Shown here one piece after another: positions 23,620 to 35,831 of a DNA stretch of 64,000 nucleotides. The notes below the pieces were generated by a model. That model did not search any database. It saw only the letters and a program-made list of their open reading frames with translations, and was not told the origin of the DNA. Within the stretch, counting starts at the first letter, position 1. The number at the start of each line of letters is the position of its first letter. A program made the translations under genes and the position numbers. Source of the stretch: Taxillus chinensis (lineage: Eukaryota > Streptophyta > Magnoliopsida > Santalales > Loranthaceae); the NCBI GenBank assembly GCA_023512835.1, contig CM042090.1, forward strand, positions 11,067,343 through 11,131,342. Direction: 5' to 3'.

Positions 23620-24990
23620 ATGGCAACATTCAGTCATCTCCTAAAAGGCCTTAATGACAAGAAGGCCGTCACAGTGGTGGCCCAAGCATCTGGGGACATT
23701 CAGAGTCGCCTTGGAGATTTTTCAACAGGAAAGGCATGTAAGGCGGAGCGGGTTATCATAGAAGATCAGTTAGACTACACCAAAGAATTACAGACTATAT
23801 GGCATCAGTGGTCAGACGAAAGGAAAAACATCTATACACAACAGTTTGGAGATTTGCTCCACATAACCGAGCTACTAGTCGACAAGGATATGCTTGGGGC
23901 ATCAATCTATTTCTGGGACCCTCGACGTCGATGCTTCGACTTAACGAGATAGATCTTGTTCCTACCATAGAAGAATACGAAGATTGTTGGATATCCCAAA
24001 GAGAAAACAACATGAAGATTTATTTACAGAGCCCAGAAAATCATGTCAAAGAGCATTTTCTGAGATAATGGGGAAGCCGGTTGGGACTCACCAGTGCCTA
24101 CAAAATATGGTGGGCGAGAATATCTTTCATGGGCAACGATAGCAGAAATGATGCGGCCGCAACGAGTAGGGGACGCACAAATTACTTACAATAGCCATAT
24201 ACGGGCTAATAATCTTCCCAAGGATCCCGTCCCACATCGACGAGCAATTGTGGATTTGGTTCAACAAGTACTCAAAGGATGTGACCCTACTCCTGCTATA
24301 TTGGCCGAAACCATTCGATCTCTTACTTATCCGAGGAGTACGGGCTCGGGGAAGTTCATGGGGTGCCTGCCTCTTCTATGCACATGGTCACAGGGTCATT
24401 TTCCTTGTATTGTTCCTCGTTTTCATCTTGTTTATCGAGTGCCAGCCACGACACTATTGGATATTCTGCTAGCAAGTGGAGCTTACCAAAAGGCTTTGAA
24501 GACCGGAGGAAGAAGTTAGAGAACCTCACGAGCCGACATTACCTGGACCGCTCCCTGGATGCCAGGTAGTCTCCATGACATATAGCTGGGGGACTACAAT
24601 TGGGTTCCACTTTTAGGCCCTTGGGGAGGCACCGCATATGCACCACTGCAGGGCGGAAGACAAGTTGGGCGTAATCGGATTATCCCGGTTCTCTTTGGAA
24701 TGGAAGATTGTGACTTCACCTATGATAAAACCATGCTAACAGAAAAAGGCAAAAAGATGTATCAGGCATGGTCCATCCCACACAAGATCCAACCCAACGA
24801 TCCAAAATCTGGTGTTTATCCAGGCATACATATCCTGGAGGGGGCACAACACAAGCCACAATTGACTACGGACATGAGGCGATCCTCCAAGAGAATCAAT
24901 CTCGGACAGCAGATCCAAAGGCTAGAAGCATCCCTAGAAGGAGCTCTTCAACGGTTACGATTGAGGGAAAAACAGTCGAGACCATATTGA
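23620..24990 (+). pseudogene. Ogre ORF1 (DUF7745-like), frameshifted
   Basis: Split over at least three frames (23620-23952, 23799-24068, 24094-24519, 24700-24990). Recognisable pieces in order are IYFWDPRRRCF, VPTIEEYEDCW, the stretch PAILAETIRSL followed by a small-residue run and LL, and a final section with RIIPVLFGMEDC-type sequence. FWDP and PTIEEY are hallmarks of the plant-retroelement DUF7745 region encoded upstream of gag in Ogre-like elements. The function of ORF1 is not established. Multiple frameshifts and stops show it is inactive here. Confidence 0.75.
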
Positions 24991-25778
24991 AGCAGAGGGA
25001 AGAGGCGAAAGCGACCACTCCGGAGGAAAAGGCGTCGTGCTACTTAGGAGATGGTCGAAAGTTTGCCTTAAGATCATATAGCCATAGATCTCATCTACAT
25101 GGCATTTCGCATTGTCTTGTGTGTTTGTTTGCAAATGTTTGGAATAAAGTTATTTGTTTCTCTAACCTATCACATAGTCATTCATGCATACATGCATATT
25201 AAAATTGAAAATCAAGTAAAAATTACATTATTCCAGGTCGGTAGCCGCTTTTCTCCAGGATTGCGCACTCTTACAACCTCAGATCCCGGCGCAATCAAGT
25301 ACCACCGCCGCAGCCAATGGCGGAAGAAACAGAGAACAGACTCATGGGGTTGGAACAGTCACAACAAGCCCTACGGGGGCAAATGTCCGCAATAATGGAA
25401 ATGCTTACCAAGGCGATCGGCAAGGAACTTCGGCAAGAGGAACCTCAAATCACCAACAAGAACAGGGGGGAAGCGATTCTACCACCTAATCTGGATCCAA
25501 GTCAGGCACCCACATATCAGCCGCCATGACACAACTCCCTACTCCAAATCGATTCATTGTACTATGCCTATAGCAGAAATGTAATGGAAGTAGTGGGTTC
25601 CCCGACTCCGAAGGAGAATGTTGACTCTCCTACTTTAAGACGATTGGAGGAAAGATTGAAAGTGTAGAAGGCATCGACGGCTATGGCATGATTAGCCCAC
25701 AAGACTTATGCTTAGTGCGGGAGTGGTGTCGCCACCGAAATTCAAGATGCCAGAGTTTGAGAAATTCAACGGAACCCG
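24991..25778 (+). pseudogene. ORF1-gag linker and gag N-terminus, degraded
   Basis: Short open pieces only, for example 25317-25529 (EETENRLMGLEQSQQALRGQ), which looks like a gag N-terminal coiled coil. Continuity is lost to frameshifts. Ogre elements often carry a spliced spacer here, but no intron is shown by the sequence. Confidence 0.45.
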
Positions 25779-26689
25779 TTGTCCGAAGACACACCTAGTC
25801 ATGTATTGTCAAAAGATGGCGGCTATGCAGGTGAAGACAAGCTCCTTATGCATTGTTTCCAGGAAAGCCTAACTGGGGCATCCCTCCGCTGGTACTTTCA
25901 GTTGGATGGCAACCGTATCAAGACTTGGAAAGAATTGGCCACATCCTTCTTGGCTCAATATAAGCATGTCACTGAGTTAGCATTGGACCGACTAACCCTG
26001 CAGTCTTTAGAAAAGGGATCCGACGAAAGCTTCAAGGATTATGCACGGAGATGGAGAGAGACAGCTGTGGAGGTCCAACCTCCCCTTACAGAAAGAGAAC
26101 TCACTACTCTTTTCATCAACACGCTAAAAGGTGTTTACTATGAGAAATTGATTGGCAACGTCTCTAGCAGCTTTGCGGACTTGGTCGCATCTGGTGAACG
26201 TGTTGAAAGTGGCATTAAAGGAGGGAAGCTAAAGGGTGATGTGGCCGAGGCATCAAAAAGGTTTCAACCACCGGCAAAGAAGAAGGAAAATGAGACCAAC
26301 CTAGTATATCAAGCGCACCCAACAATACAACCGACATTCTACCAAGCACCAGGGTACTACGGAGGATCCCCGATGGCGCTTATGCCGCACCGCTCCTGCT
26401 CCCCCAATTCACGCCCTATTTGCCACAAGGAGGGGTCCCATTTCCATATCCAATGGCACCAAACCCATTTCAACCAAGAGCGCCATACCAGGAGCAACCA
26501 AGGGCGTCGGCTTCGGAAGGACCTAGACCCGCATTCCAAGGGCGGGGGCAACCAAGGGCCCAAACCCAACATGCAGGATCGAATCGGGCCCCTCGTCGGC
26601 CACGGCAAGAGTTTGATCCAATTCCAATGACATATGCGGAATTATATCCCAAGCTTTTAAAGCAAGGTTGGTACTCCCTACACCCTTAG
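25779..26689 (+). pseudogene. Gypsy gag (capsid region), frameshifted
   Basis: Frame 25779-26630 holds a retrotransposon gag domain: GASLRWYFQLD, TWKELATSFLAQYKH, then a segment ending SFKDYARRWRE and LTTLFINTLKG. The Pro/Gln/Arg-rich C-terminal part continues in another frame (26420-26689) ending in MTYAELYPKLL. Typical of Tat-lineage gag. The shift between frames at about 26380-26420 breaks it. Confidence 0.8.
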
Positions 26690-26922
26690 GAGAAATAAGG
26701 TCTCCTCCCCGGCTTGGTACAAACCAGATGCTAGATGTGTGTATCATGCCTGGTGGAGTAGGACATGATATTGAAAATGCATAGCATTCAAAAGGAAGGT
26801 CCAAGCTTTGAAAGATGCAAATTGGTTAGATTTTTCCACAATGACGGGGACGCCAAATGTGAACAACAACCCTCTCCCCAGAACACTCTAATAATGTAGC
26901 TAGTATCGAGACTGAAGGACGA

Positions 26923-27606
26923 TTGGAGAAAGCCTCACAAATACATATGAAAAAGGTGTATTTGTTTCGATTGCTACAAGAACATGGATATGTACAAGCC
27001 AAAGACACATCAGAAGCAGAGAATGGGGTACATATGGAAAAACAATGCCCATACCACCAGATGTCGCAGGGACATGACATCGAAGAATGTAGTGAGTTTT
27101 CTGAGGTGGTGCAAAAACTGATGGATCAAAGGATAATCGAATTCTCAAGAGAAGATACGGACAATCAAAGCCATATGATCGAAGGAGATATGTCATGCAA
27201 ACCATCATGGGTGCCAACACCCCTTATCTTGAACGTGAAGACTCCAGAAATCCCACTACTACCACATGGAATCAGGCCTCTCACTATACATAATGCAAAT
27301 CTGGTGCCAGACAAGAAAGCAAAAACAGAGATCCCGCAATTGCCTCATGGAATTACACCCCTCACCATACGAGTGCCTACCCCTTTCCCTTACAAGACGG
27401 ATAAAGCAGTCCCATGGAACTATAGCTGTGAAGTAATCCAAGGAGCCACCGCAACAGAAAAGAAAACCAGGAGCGGTCGGGCATATGCCCCTGATATGGC
27501 TGACAAAGCAAGGAAAGAAAAACCTGTAGAACCCGACATTGAGCCAACACTGGAAGCAACAAAGAAAGGAGCACCGGTCATTAAGAAGAGACCACGAATT
27601 TTTTGA
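26923..27606 (+). pseudogene. Gag C-terminal region with CCHC-like motif
   Basis: A 227-codon frame. Near residue 47 it has CPYHQMSQGHDIEEC, a Cys/His cluster typical of the gag-protease junction of Tat/Ogre elements and probably nucleic-acid binding. Two PHGI.PLTI repeats follow, then a charged linker. It leads towards the protease. Confidence 0.7.
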
Positions 27607-27738
27607 AACTTATGAAACAAAGCGAATATAACATTGTGGATCGGCTAAGTCGACAACCGGCTCGCATCTCGTTGCTCTCATTAATGATGGATTCCCAACC
27701 TCACCAGGAAGCACTAATGAAGGTTCTAAGCCAAGCCT

Positions 27739-28420
27739 ATGTTCCTCCAACCATCCCAAGTGGCGAATGTGGATGGACTCACTAGTAACCTCATTATGGA
27801 CAACGTCATCGGCTTTGGAGATGACGAGCTGCCCCCGGGAAGGGAAGGGACACATAAAAGCTCGCACATTACCGTCAAGTGTAAGGAGCACACCATAGCC
27901 CGAGTTCTTATTGACAACGGCTCGCTTTGAACATTATGCCCTTACATATACCGCAACAATCGCCGGTCGATGCATCCTATATGCGCCCTTGCACAATGAA
28001 GGTACGAGCATTCGATGGAGGAAAACGTGACGTGGTGGGAACCCTAGACATTCCACTACCGATTGGACCAGCTACCTTTATGGTAGAATTTCGAGTGATG
28101 GACATTACGCCCTATTATACTGTTTGTTGGGAAGGCCTTGGATCCACATGGCAGAGCAAGTGCCATCAAGCCTCCACCAAAAGATGAAATTTGCAATGGG
28201 AGACCAACTCATTTGCATATCCTGGAGAGACAAGTTTCCTTGTCACCAAGCCAGGATCGGTCCCCTATATTGAAAACAATGAGGATGTTCCAGAATGCTC
28301 CTATCGGGCATTTGAGATGGTGAATGTCACTTTTGCCCCAAACCATTATCTTTCGAAGGTCGCAAGAATGATTGCGGCCACAATGATCAAACAGGGTACA
28401 AATCAGGGCAAGGATTAGGC
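27739..28420 (+). pseudogene. Gypsy aspartic protease, frameshifted
   Basis: ARVLIDNGSL at about 27898-27927 is the active site, with DNG as in Ogre/Tat proteases instead of DSG. The frame then breaks at a TGA and continues as NIMPLHIPQQ in 27927-28187, with FDGGKRDVVG and later flap-region sequence. At least two frameshifts. Confidence 0.75.
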
Positions 28421-29102
28421 CCAAAGGCTCAAGGAATCAAAAAACCATTGACCATTCAAGAAAATACCGAGAAGTTTGGGATAGGTTACATGCCTACAAG
28501 AGTGACAGACGAGGGAAGCTGCCAAAAAGAAGGAAATCAATGGCAAAGTTGCAGAAAAGGCCAATACAAGAGGGAAAGAGGAGCTTTCCCCCCTTACATG
28601 TTACATTCCGGACTGGAGGGTTTATCCACAAGAGTCAACCTGAGCCCGAGACAAGGATTGTAGCTGCCTTGGACACAGACGAGCATGCACCGAGCGAGAT
28701 GGCTCTGGTTACGCGAGAGGATTCCAACCAACCATTAAACAATTGGACCAGCCTGGACCTCCCCATAATGTAATGCTTAAGGGGTCACTGGGATTTACTG
28801 TTTTCTATTTTAATGTCTTTTGAAGCTGTGAACATTTGTTTTTATTAAAAGCTTTCCAATAAAATGTGTTTCTTCAAATCTTTCATGGTGCATTCCATTC
28901 ATGACATATGCATATCATATTTGGTTACCAACTTGTCATTCTCTTATAAGCAGTATCACAATGTCAATGAGAACATCGTATGCGAAAGTGAAACGAGATG
29001 CCTAAGGTTTGACCAAAGTCCAAACCGGGAGCGACCGGTGTTTAAGGCGATGAGAATGAGGTAGAGGAGACACCCGAACTACCGGGAGAGGTCATACGCC
29101 TA
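28421..29102 (+). other. Degraded protease-RT linker
   Basis: Only short open pieces in changing frames (for example 28448-28663, 28540-28773 and 28864-29064), with no recognised domain. Confidence 0.5.
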
Positions 29103-30216
29103 TTGGAAAGGGACGATCGTTTACCCATTCCAAGTGAAGACCCAGTGAGAAACGGTGAATTTGGGGACGACAACGGAACCAAAAGAATTGAGGGTAGGGT
29201 CCTTGATAGCGCCAATGTCAAGAAGCAATTAATTGAGCTATTAAGAAGCTACATAGATGTTTTTGCTTGGTCATATCAAGATATGCCTGGATTAGACACT
29301 GACATAGTGCGGCACCACATACCAGGAGAGCCGAGTGCAAGCCAGACAGCAGAAATTGCGAAGAATGAGACCGGAGATGCTATTGAAGATTAAAGAAGAA
29401 GTCAAAGCAATGGGACGCAGGTTTTCTAAGTGTCTCCCACTATCCAGAATGGGTGGCCAATGTTGTACTAGTACCAAAGAAAGGAGGCAAGGTTCGCATG
29501 TGTGTCGATTATCGAGATTTGAATTGGGCTAGTCCGAAAGACAACTTCCCGCTTCCTCATATTGATACACTAGTGGATAACACAAGGAAAACATGCCCTA
29601 TTCTCATTCATGGATGGCTTCTCAGGCTACAATCGGATTCGTATGGCCCCCGAACACAAGGAGAGGACCACGTTTACGACACTTTGGGGCACATTCGTTA
29701 TAATGTGATGCCGTTTGGCCTGAAGAATCAGGGGCAACTTATCAACGAGCCATGGTGACCCTATTCCATGATATGATGCATAAAGAGGTCGAAGTATATG
29801 TGGATGACATGATAGCCAAATCGCGACACCGAAGATCATATTGAAGTACTCCGTAAACTTTTCAACAAGCTACGAAAATATCGGCTCAAATTGAACCCCG
29901 AAAAATGCACTTTTGGAGCCATGTCGGAAAACTTTTAGGTTTTGTTGTGAGCCAAAAAGGAGTGGAAATTGATCCAGACAAAGTTCGAGCTATCCAAGGG
30001 ATGTCCCCACCACGAACCATCAAGGAGGTTAGAGGATTCCTCGGACGATTGAATTACATTGCTCGGTTCATTTCACAATTGACGCCACATGTGAACCCAT
30101 CTTCAAGACATTACCGAAGAACAATCCAGGCCGTTGGAATGACAAGTGTCAAGAAGCCTTTGACAGGATCAAACAATATCGATTCGATCCACCTCTTTTG
30201 GTCCCACCATGCATAG
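29103..30216 (+). pseudogene. Gypsy reverse transcriptase, frameshifted
   Basis: Pieces in order: FAWSYQDMPGLD (29260-29300), ANVVLVPKKGGKVRMCVDYR (from 29456), NVMPFGLKN (about 29702), the active site VYVDDMIAKS (about 29797-29826) and KEVRGFLGRLNYIARFIS (about 30022-30075). YVDD is present, but the domain is spread over several frames and cannot be translated whole. Confidence 0.85.
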
Positions 30217-30598
30217 CAGACCTTTGATCTTATACTTGACCGTTGGGGAGTCCTCAATGGGTTGTGTCTTAGGGCAACATGATTCTACAGGCAAGAAGGA
30301 GCAGGCCATTTATTATCTCAGCAAGAAGTTCACTATCAATGAAGAGAACTATACACCATTGGAAAAGACATGTTGTGCCCTCGTTTGGATAACAAGAAGA
30401 TTAAGGCAGTACACTCTTTATCATACTACATGGCTAATCTCCAAGCATGATCCACTCAAATATCTCTTGGAAAAGCCATCCATCTCTGGAAGAATCGCCA
30501 AGTGGCAATTGATCCTGTCGGAATATGATATCATCTACGTGCCTCGGAAAGCCATAAAAAGGAAGTGCAATAGCCGATTACTTAGCGACGAGCATTAG
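30209..30598 (+). pseudogene. Gypsy RNase H (first)
   Basis: A 129-codon frame with LILYLTVGESSMGCVLGQHD, EQAIYYLSKKF, NYTPLEKTCCALVW, and DPLKYLLEKP. This is the RT-linked RNase H with the usual LYL, YLSK and E-CC-AL motifs. Out of frame with RT. Confidence 0.8.
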
Positions 30599-30673
30599 AA
30601 GATTACGAGCCTATAACTATTGGCTTTCCAGATGAATACATCAACATCATTACGGTCAAGTATCGGACATGTG

Positions 30674-30924
30674 GACTATGTGGTTTGATGGAGCTTTAGT
30701 CTTTTGGGACACGGTATTGGGGCTATCCTGATATCTCCAAAAGGCGAACATTTCCCAATGGCGGCAAAGTTGACCTTCCCTTGTACCAACAATGTGGCGG
30801 AATATGAGGCCTGTGTGATGGGGCTCCAAGAAGCAATTAGCAAAGGAATTAAAAAATTACGAGTGTTTGGTGATTCTGGCTTATCATTTTTCAAGTAAGG
30901 GGAGAATGGGAGACTCGGAACCAC
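30674..30924 (+). pseudogene. Second, archaeal-type RNase H
   Basis: WFDGA (about 30681-30695), then in another frame GHGIGAILISPKGEHFP, NNVAEYEACVMGL and RVFGDSGL. The D..E..D order and AEYEA motif are those of the additional RNase H acquired by the Tat lineage. Its presence between RNase H and integrase is the main reason for the lineage call. A frameshift follows WFDGA. Confidence 0.8.
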
Positions 30925-30993
30925 AAATTAATCCCATATCGGAAGCATGTCGCAGAGTTAGGCGAGCAGTTTGAAGACATTACATTTGAGCAT

Positions 30994-32342
30994 ATGCCCA
31001 GGGAGCACAATCAGATTCCCGATGCACTTGCAACTCTAGCCTCCCTCCTTCGGCTAGACACAAAGTTGGAAGTTCAGTCTTTCGATATTCGCATACAAGA
31101 TGCTCCTTCACATTGTATGGCCGTCGAAGGAAATACCGAGGAAAAGCCCTGGTATGATCACATCAGACAATATTTGTTCAAGCAAGAATACCCGGTGGAG
31201 GCCTCTGAGTCTGATAAAAGAAATATCCGAAGATCGGCATCCAATTATTACCTTGATGGCCCCATTCTATATAAGCGAAATCATGACATGGTGTTATTGC
31301 GGTGTGTGGCAAAAGAAGAGTCGACACAGATAATGAAAGAAGTGCATGAAGGAGAATGCGGTTCACACGCAAATGGACATGCATTAACAAGACAAATCAT
31401 GCGAATGGGCTATTATTGGGTCACCATGGAAAAAGATTGTATTGAGTATGTGCGCAAATGCCTCAAGTGTCAAATTTATGGTGATAAGATCCAAGTACCT
31501 CCATCCAAGCTACATGTGATGGTTTCCCCATGGCCATTCTCGCTCTGGGGTATCGACGTTATCGGACCAATATCTCCGAAAGCATCCAATGGTCACCGCT
31601 TCATCTTAGTGGCCATTGATTATTTCACCAAGTGGGTAGAAGCAGATCATATGCTAATGTCACACAAGCCGTGGTGCTTAAATTTTTGCGGAACAACATC
31701 ATATGTCGATACGGCCTTCCTGAGCAAATCATAACAGACAATGCTGCCAATCAACGATCGGATGATGGGTAAGTTGTGCGAAACATACAAAATCCAACAC
31801 CGCAACTCGACCCCCTATCGCCCCAAGATGAATGGACAGTAGAAGCAGCCAATAAGAATATCAAGAACATTATCAGAAAGATGACGGAAACATACAAAGA
31901 TTGGCATGAGAAGCTACCATTTGCCTTGCATGCTTATCGCACCTCGGTACGAACATCAACTGGGGCAACTCCATTTTCTTTGGTTTATGGTATGGAGGCC
32001 GTCTTACCTGTCGAAGTAGAGATACCTTCCCTACGAGTACTCAAGGATGCTCAACTTGAAGAAGCGAGTGGGTCCAAAGCCGTTATGAACAATTGAATTT
32101 AATTGAGGGCAAACGCTTGACAACCGATCTGCAAAGGTCGATTATATCAACGAGAGATGATGAACATCTACAATAAAAAGGTGAAGCCTAGAATATTTCA
32201 AGAGGGTGATCTCATCCTCAAGAAAATATTACCAATTCAACATGACCATAGAGGCAAGTGGACTCCCAACTATGAAGGCCCATATGTTGTGAAGAAAGCA
32301 TTCTCGGGAGGCGCATTGATCCTTGCCAAGAATGGATGGTGA
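30994..32342 (+). pseudogene. Gypsy integrase, frameshifted
   Basis: First frame 30994-31734: the RNase H C-terminus (EHNQIPDALATLAS) leads into the HHCC zinc finger (HEGECGSHANGH, CLKCQIYGD) and the first core aspartate (GIDVIGP). TDNAANQ at about 31734-31756 gives the second aspartate in another frame. EAANKNIKNI (31776-32096) supplies the glutamate, followed by AYRTSVRTSTGATPFSLVYG. The C-terminal domain (32157-32342) has FQEGDLILKK and GPYVVKKAF. All three catalytic positions remain but in separate frames. Confidence 0.85.
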
Positions 32343-33470
32343 TGAGCTCCCTAACCCAGGTGAATAACGATGCGGTGAAAAAGTTCTATGCTTAACTCTC
32401 TCGTCCAAATGAGGAGTTAATTAATCTTTCTTCCGAGACATGGAAGCAATAAAGCATGGCGACAATGAGCGGACTTGGTGAAAACCCGAAAGGGCACCAA
32501 GGGTAAAATACAAAGCTCCAACAATAGACAAAGAAGCGAATAAAGGCGGACTTGGTGAAAACCCGAAAGGGCACCAAGGGTAAAATACAAAGCCAAAAAT
32601 AAATCCTGAAGGGCAAAAAAGATCAAGACCACATAAAACCGGGTCCTTTGCAAACAATGGAAACAGGGACCATCTAAAAAACAATAGCCGCAAACGGTGG
32701 AAGACCTGGTCAAACCTGAGGCATACTCGAATCAAATTTGTACATTATGTTTTAAAGACTTGTAATTCGTTTATCGATTATAACAAGGGGCACCTTCATG
32801 ATATAAATATGTTTTGTGGAATTAAATCGACAAAAAATCCTTTTTTATTTCCCTACGCATGTTTCATCGTCTTCATGTCACATTTAATTAGAACATTTTA
32901 AATCCCCAGTAGGCTCCTTTGGCGTTACCTTATGAGTAAGGCCAAGCTCAAACCTCAAACAAGTCAAACTCTTCAACACAGAGTGCCAACATCCCCAACG
33001 GGGTCGTCAAATCAAGTTCCTCAATGCAGTGAAGCTAAGTCAAACAAGCCCTCCATCCATATTGAGAGAGAGAAAGTTCCCCAGCAAGTTGGATGTCAGT
33101 CAACTCTCCAGCCATATTGAGAATAAAACCCTAGCCCATATTGGGTTCTTGGCAACACATTTCATTCACTATGTCTCCCCTGCATACACCACATTGCATT
33201 CCATGCATCATTGCATACATTCAGCATTTTTTGCAAATTCAGGAACGCCATTGCCTCTAAAAATCCCAAGAACTCATTCGCAACAAGCTTCTCATCAAGC
33301 CCTACTAGCTTCCTTTGTTTAACTCTACAAGACTTTTTTTATATAATTTCCCCAAGCTCTAAAAGCACCCTTTTGAGACTCGAACAAACTTCCACTCTTT
33401 TCGGGTAACCTCGTAGAGCGATCTCATTGAGTGAACTCGTAGAGGGAGCCCATATACCTTCTTCAATAAT
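32343..33470 (+). other. Non-coding 3' region of the inner element
   Basis: Contains two near-identical 48-bp units (about 32469-32516 and 32547-32594, core GGTGAAAACCCGAAAGGGCA) seen in many Ogre/Tat 3' regions. No coding domain. Confidence 0.6.
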
Positions 33471-33477
33471 CATGCAC

Positions 33478-34360
33478 CCTTGTCTGGGCCTTGGATGCTT
33501 TTCAATTCCTGATTAGGCCTTAGATGCCTTTTCAATTTCTGTCAAGCCTTAGATGCTTTTTTCAATTCTATCAGGCCTTAGATGCCTTTTCAATTCCTAT
33601 CAAGCCTTAGATGCTTTTTTTCAATTTCTGTCAGGCCTTAGATGCCTTTTCAATCCCTGTCAGGCCTTAGATGCCTTTTCAATTCCTGTCAAGCCTTAGA
33701 TGCTTTTTTCAATTCCTATCAGGCCTTAGATGCCTTTTCAATCCCTGTCAGGCCTTAGACGCCTTTTCAATTCCTGATTAGGCCTTAGATGCCTTTTCAA
33801 TTTCTGTCAAGCCTTAGATGCTTTTTTCAATTTCTATCAGGCCTTAGATGCCTTTTCAATCCCTGTTAGGCCTTAGATGCCTTTTCAATTCCTATCAAGC
33901 CTTATATGCTTTTTTTTTCAATTTCTGTCAGGCCTTAGATGCCTTTTCAATCCCTGTCAGGCCTTAGATGCCTTTTCAATTCCTGTCAAGCCTAAGATGC
34001 TTTTTTCAATTCCTGTCAGGCCTTAGATGCCTTTTCAATCCCTGTCAGGCCTTAGATGCCTTTTCAATTCCTGTCAAGCCTAAGATGCTTTTTTCAATTC
34101 CTATCAGGCCTTAGATGCCTTTTCAATCCCTGTCAGGCCTTAGATGCCTTTTCAATTCCTGTCAAGCCTTGGATGCTTTTTTCAAATTCTATCAGGCCTT
34201 AGATGCCTTTTCAATTCAGGGCCTTAAATGCCTTTTCAATTCAGTCGGGCCTTAAATGCCTTTTCATTTCATCAGGCCTTAGATGCCCTTTTCAACTCTT
34301 CGGGCCTTAGATGCCTCATCAAAATTATTCAAATTCCACCGGCCTTAGAAGCCTCTTTTT
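33478..34360 (+). repeat. About 30-copy tandem repeat (29-30 bp unit) in the inner element
   Basis: Consensus GGCCTTAGATGCCTTTTCAA plus a short TTCCTGTCA-type spacer. Two unit types occur. One is AGGCC..GATGCC with CCTTTT. The other is AAGCC..GATGC with a longer T run. Much of the array repeats as two of the first type then one of the second, giving a higher-order period of about 88 bp. The right end is degenerate. Tandem repeats between pol and the 3' LTR are a known Ogre feature. Confidence 0.92.
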
Positions 34361-34483
34361 CATTCTTGGGGACGGACCCAACCATAACGTCTACCCCGGC
34401 GCTAGGTAAGACAGGTAAGTGCTCCAACCCGTCCAAAATGATTCCTTCTTATCTTTGTACACTGTTTGTCTACAAACAATACA

Positions 34484-34497
34484 CAAAGAGGGGCAGC
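34484..34497 (+). other. Polypurine tract of the inner element
   Basis: AAAGAGGGGCAGC directly precedes the right LTR, matching polypurine tracts of Tat/Ogre elements and fixing the plus orientation. Confidence 0.85.
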
Positions 34498-35020
34498 TGT
34501 GGGACCCCATTTTGTCCGGGTTGGACTTACATATTCATTTCATTTTAGCTTTATATTATTTCATATTTATCATTCACTTTGTATAGATAAATAAAAAGGT
34601 GTGACTGTTAATTTAAAGGGTGTGATGTTAATTATATATATAAAGCACAAAAACAAAAACAAAAAACAAAAACAAAATAAAAAATTTCAAAAAAAAAAAA
34701 CAAAAAACAAAAAAAAAAAAAAAAAACAAAACAAAACAAAAAAAAATCCTTAGAGCCTGTTGAATGTCTACATTTTTATTTTTCAAACAACATTTTCTGC
34801 AAATAAAAAAAAAAAACGGTCAAGGCACTGTTCCAACGGTCATGGCACTGTTCCAACGGTCACGGCACTATTTCCAACGGCTATATTCTCCACCAACGGC
34901 CACTTTTCCACCCTATAAATACACCCTCATTCCTCTCCTTCACTCACACAATTTCCACTCTACCACTCTTCAAACTCTCTTCTTCAATTCTCCACGTTTT
35001 TTGCCTCCTCTTCTGCGAAA

Positions 35021-35170
35021 ATGGCTGATTGGGCAAAGTGCGTGCTAACGGTGCTAGTGCTGGCGTGTACTATTGTGTATCCTATGCTGGGCGGCGCTTT
35101 CATACCCCTCCTTGCTTTCATCATCCTCTTGTATGTAATGGCAATGGCCACAGAATATATTTTAGGTTGA
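35021..35170 (+). CDS. 49-residue hydrophobic microprotein ORF in the right LTR
   Basis: ATG to TGA, 49 codons, the first ATG after the TATAAATA box at 34914. The start MADWAKC is followed by two hydrophobic stretches (VLTVLVLACTIVYPML and FIPLLAFIILLYVMAMA) separated by a Gly-Gly turn, so it could be a small two-pass or hairpin membrane protein. No family recognised. The left LTR copy (ATG at 21155) has one extra base in the CTAGT region and is frameshifted. Whether it is ever translated is unknown. Confidence 0.4.
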   Translation: MADWAKCVLTVLVLACTIVYPMLGGAFIPLLAFIILLYVMAMATEYILG

Positions 35171-35477
35171 ACCATGTAATATCTCCACTACGGAGTCCTA
35201 AATAAATTGCAGTTTGCATGTTTGTGTTATCTGTGGGTATATATATATACATATATAAGTTAAATAAATAAATAAATAAAACCATCCCAATGACCAGTCG
35301 CGACTGACATAGGTTAAAAAAAAAAAAAAAAAAAAATATACGTGAACAGTGCCCAGGGACTATTCGCATCACTATTCATGAACAGTACCGTGGTTACTGT
35401 TTCATAAACAGTACTGTGGTTACTGTTTCATGAACAGTATCCGTTACTATTCATGTACGGTGTCGCTTGACTTTTAT

Positions 35478-35539
<62 letters not shown>

Positions 35540-35780
35540 TAAAAGACTAAAAAAAAAAATTTTAAAAAAAAAAAAAGACACAAAAAACAAAGTCATGGGG
35601 GCATCGCCCCCATGTTTGAAAACGGGGCAGGGGGGCCAAGTTTGGCCCCCCTTTTTTGACTTTTATTACAAAAAAACAAAAAAAAAAAACAAAAACAAAA
35701 AACAGAAAAAACAAAACAAAACAAATCAAAACAAAAACAACAACAACAACAAAACACACGCAAAGAAGGAAAAAACGGGA

Positions 35781-35831
35781 GTCCCACATCGAGGATGCTC
35801 CAAAAAATTTTCCCATACACTCCTATATAAA
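35781..35831 (+). promoter_or_regulatory. snRNA-type USE plus TATA box in the right LTR
   Basis: GTCCCACATCG (35781-35791) and TATATAAA (35824-35831), with the same 32-bp spacing as in the left LTR. This copy would transcribe outward into the copia remnant and the flanking DNA. Confidence 0.6.

Noticed and set aside
33478..34360. CRISPR-like regular repeats
   Set aside because: Units are contiguous with no unique spacers, inside a plant LTR element. It is an ordinary tandem array.
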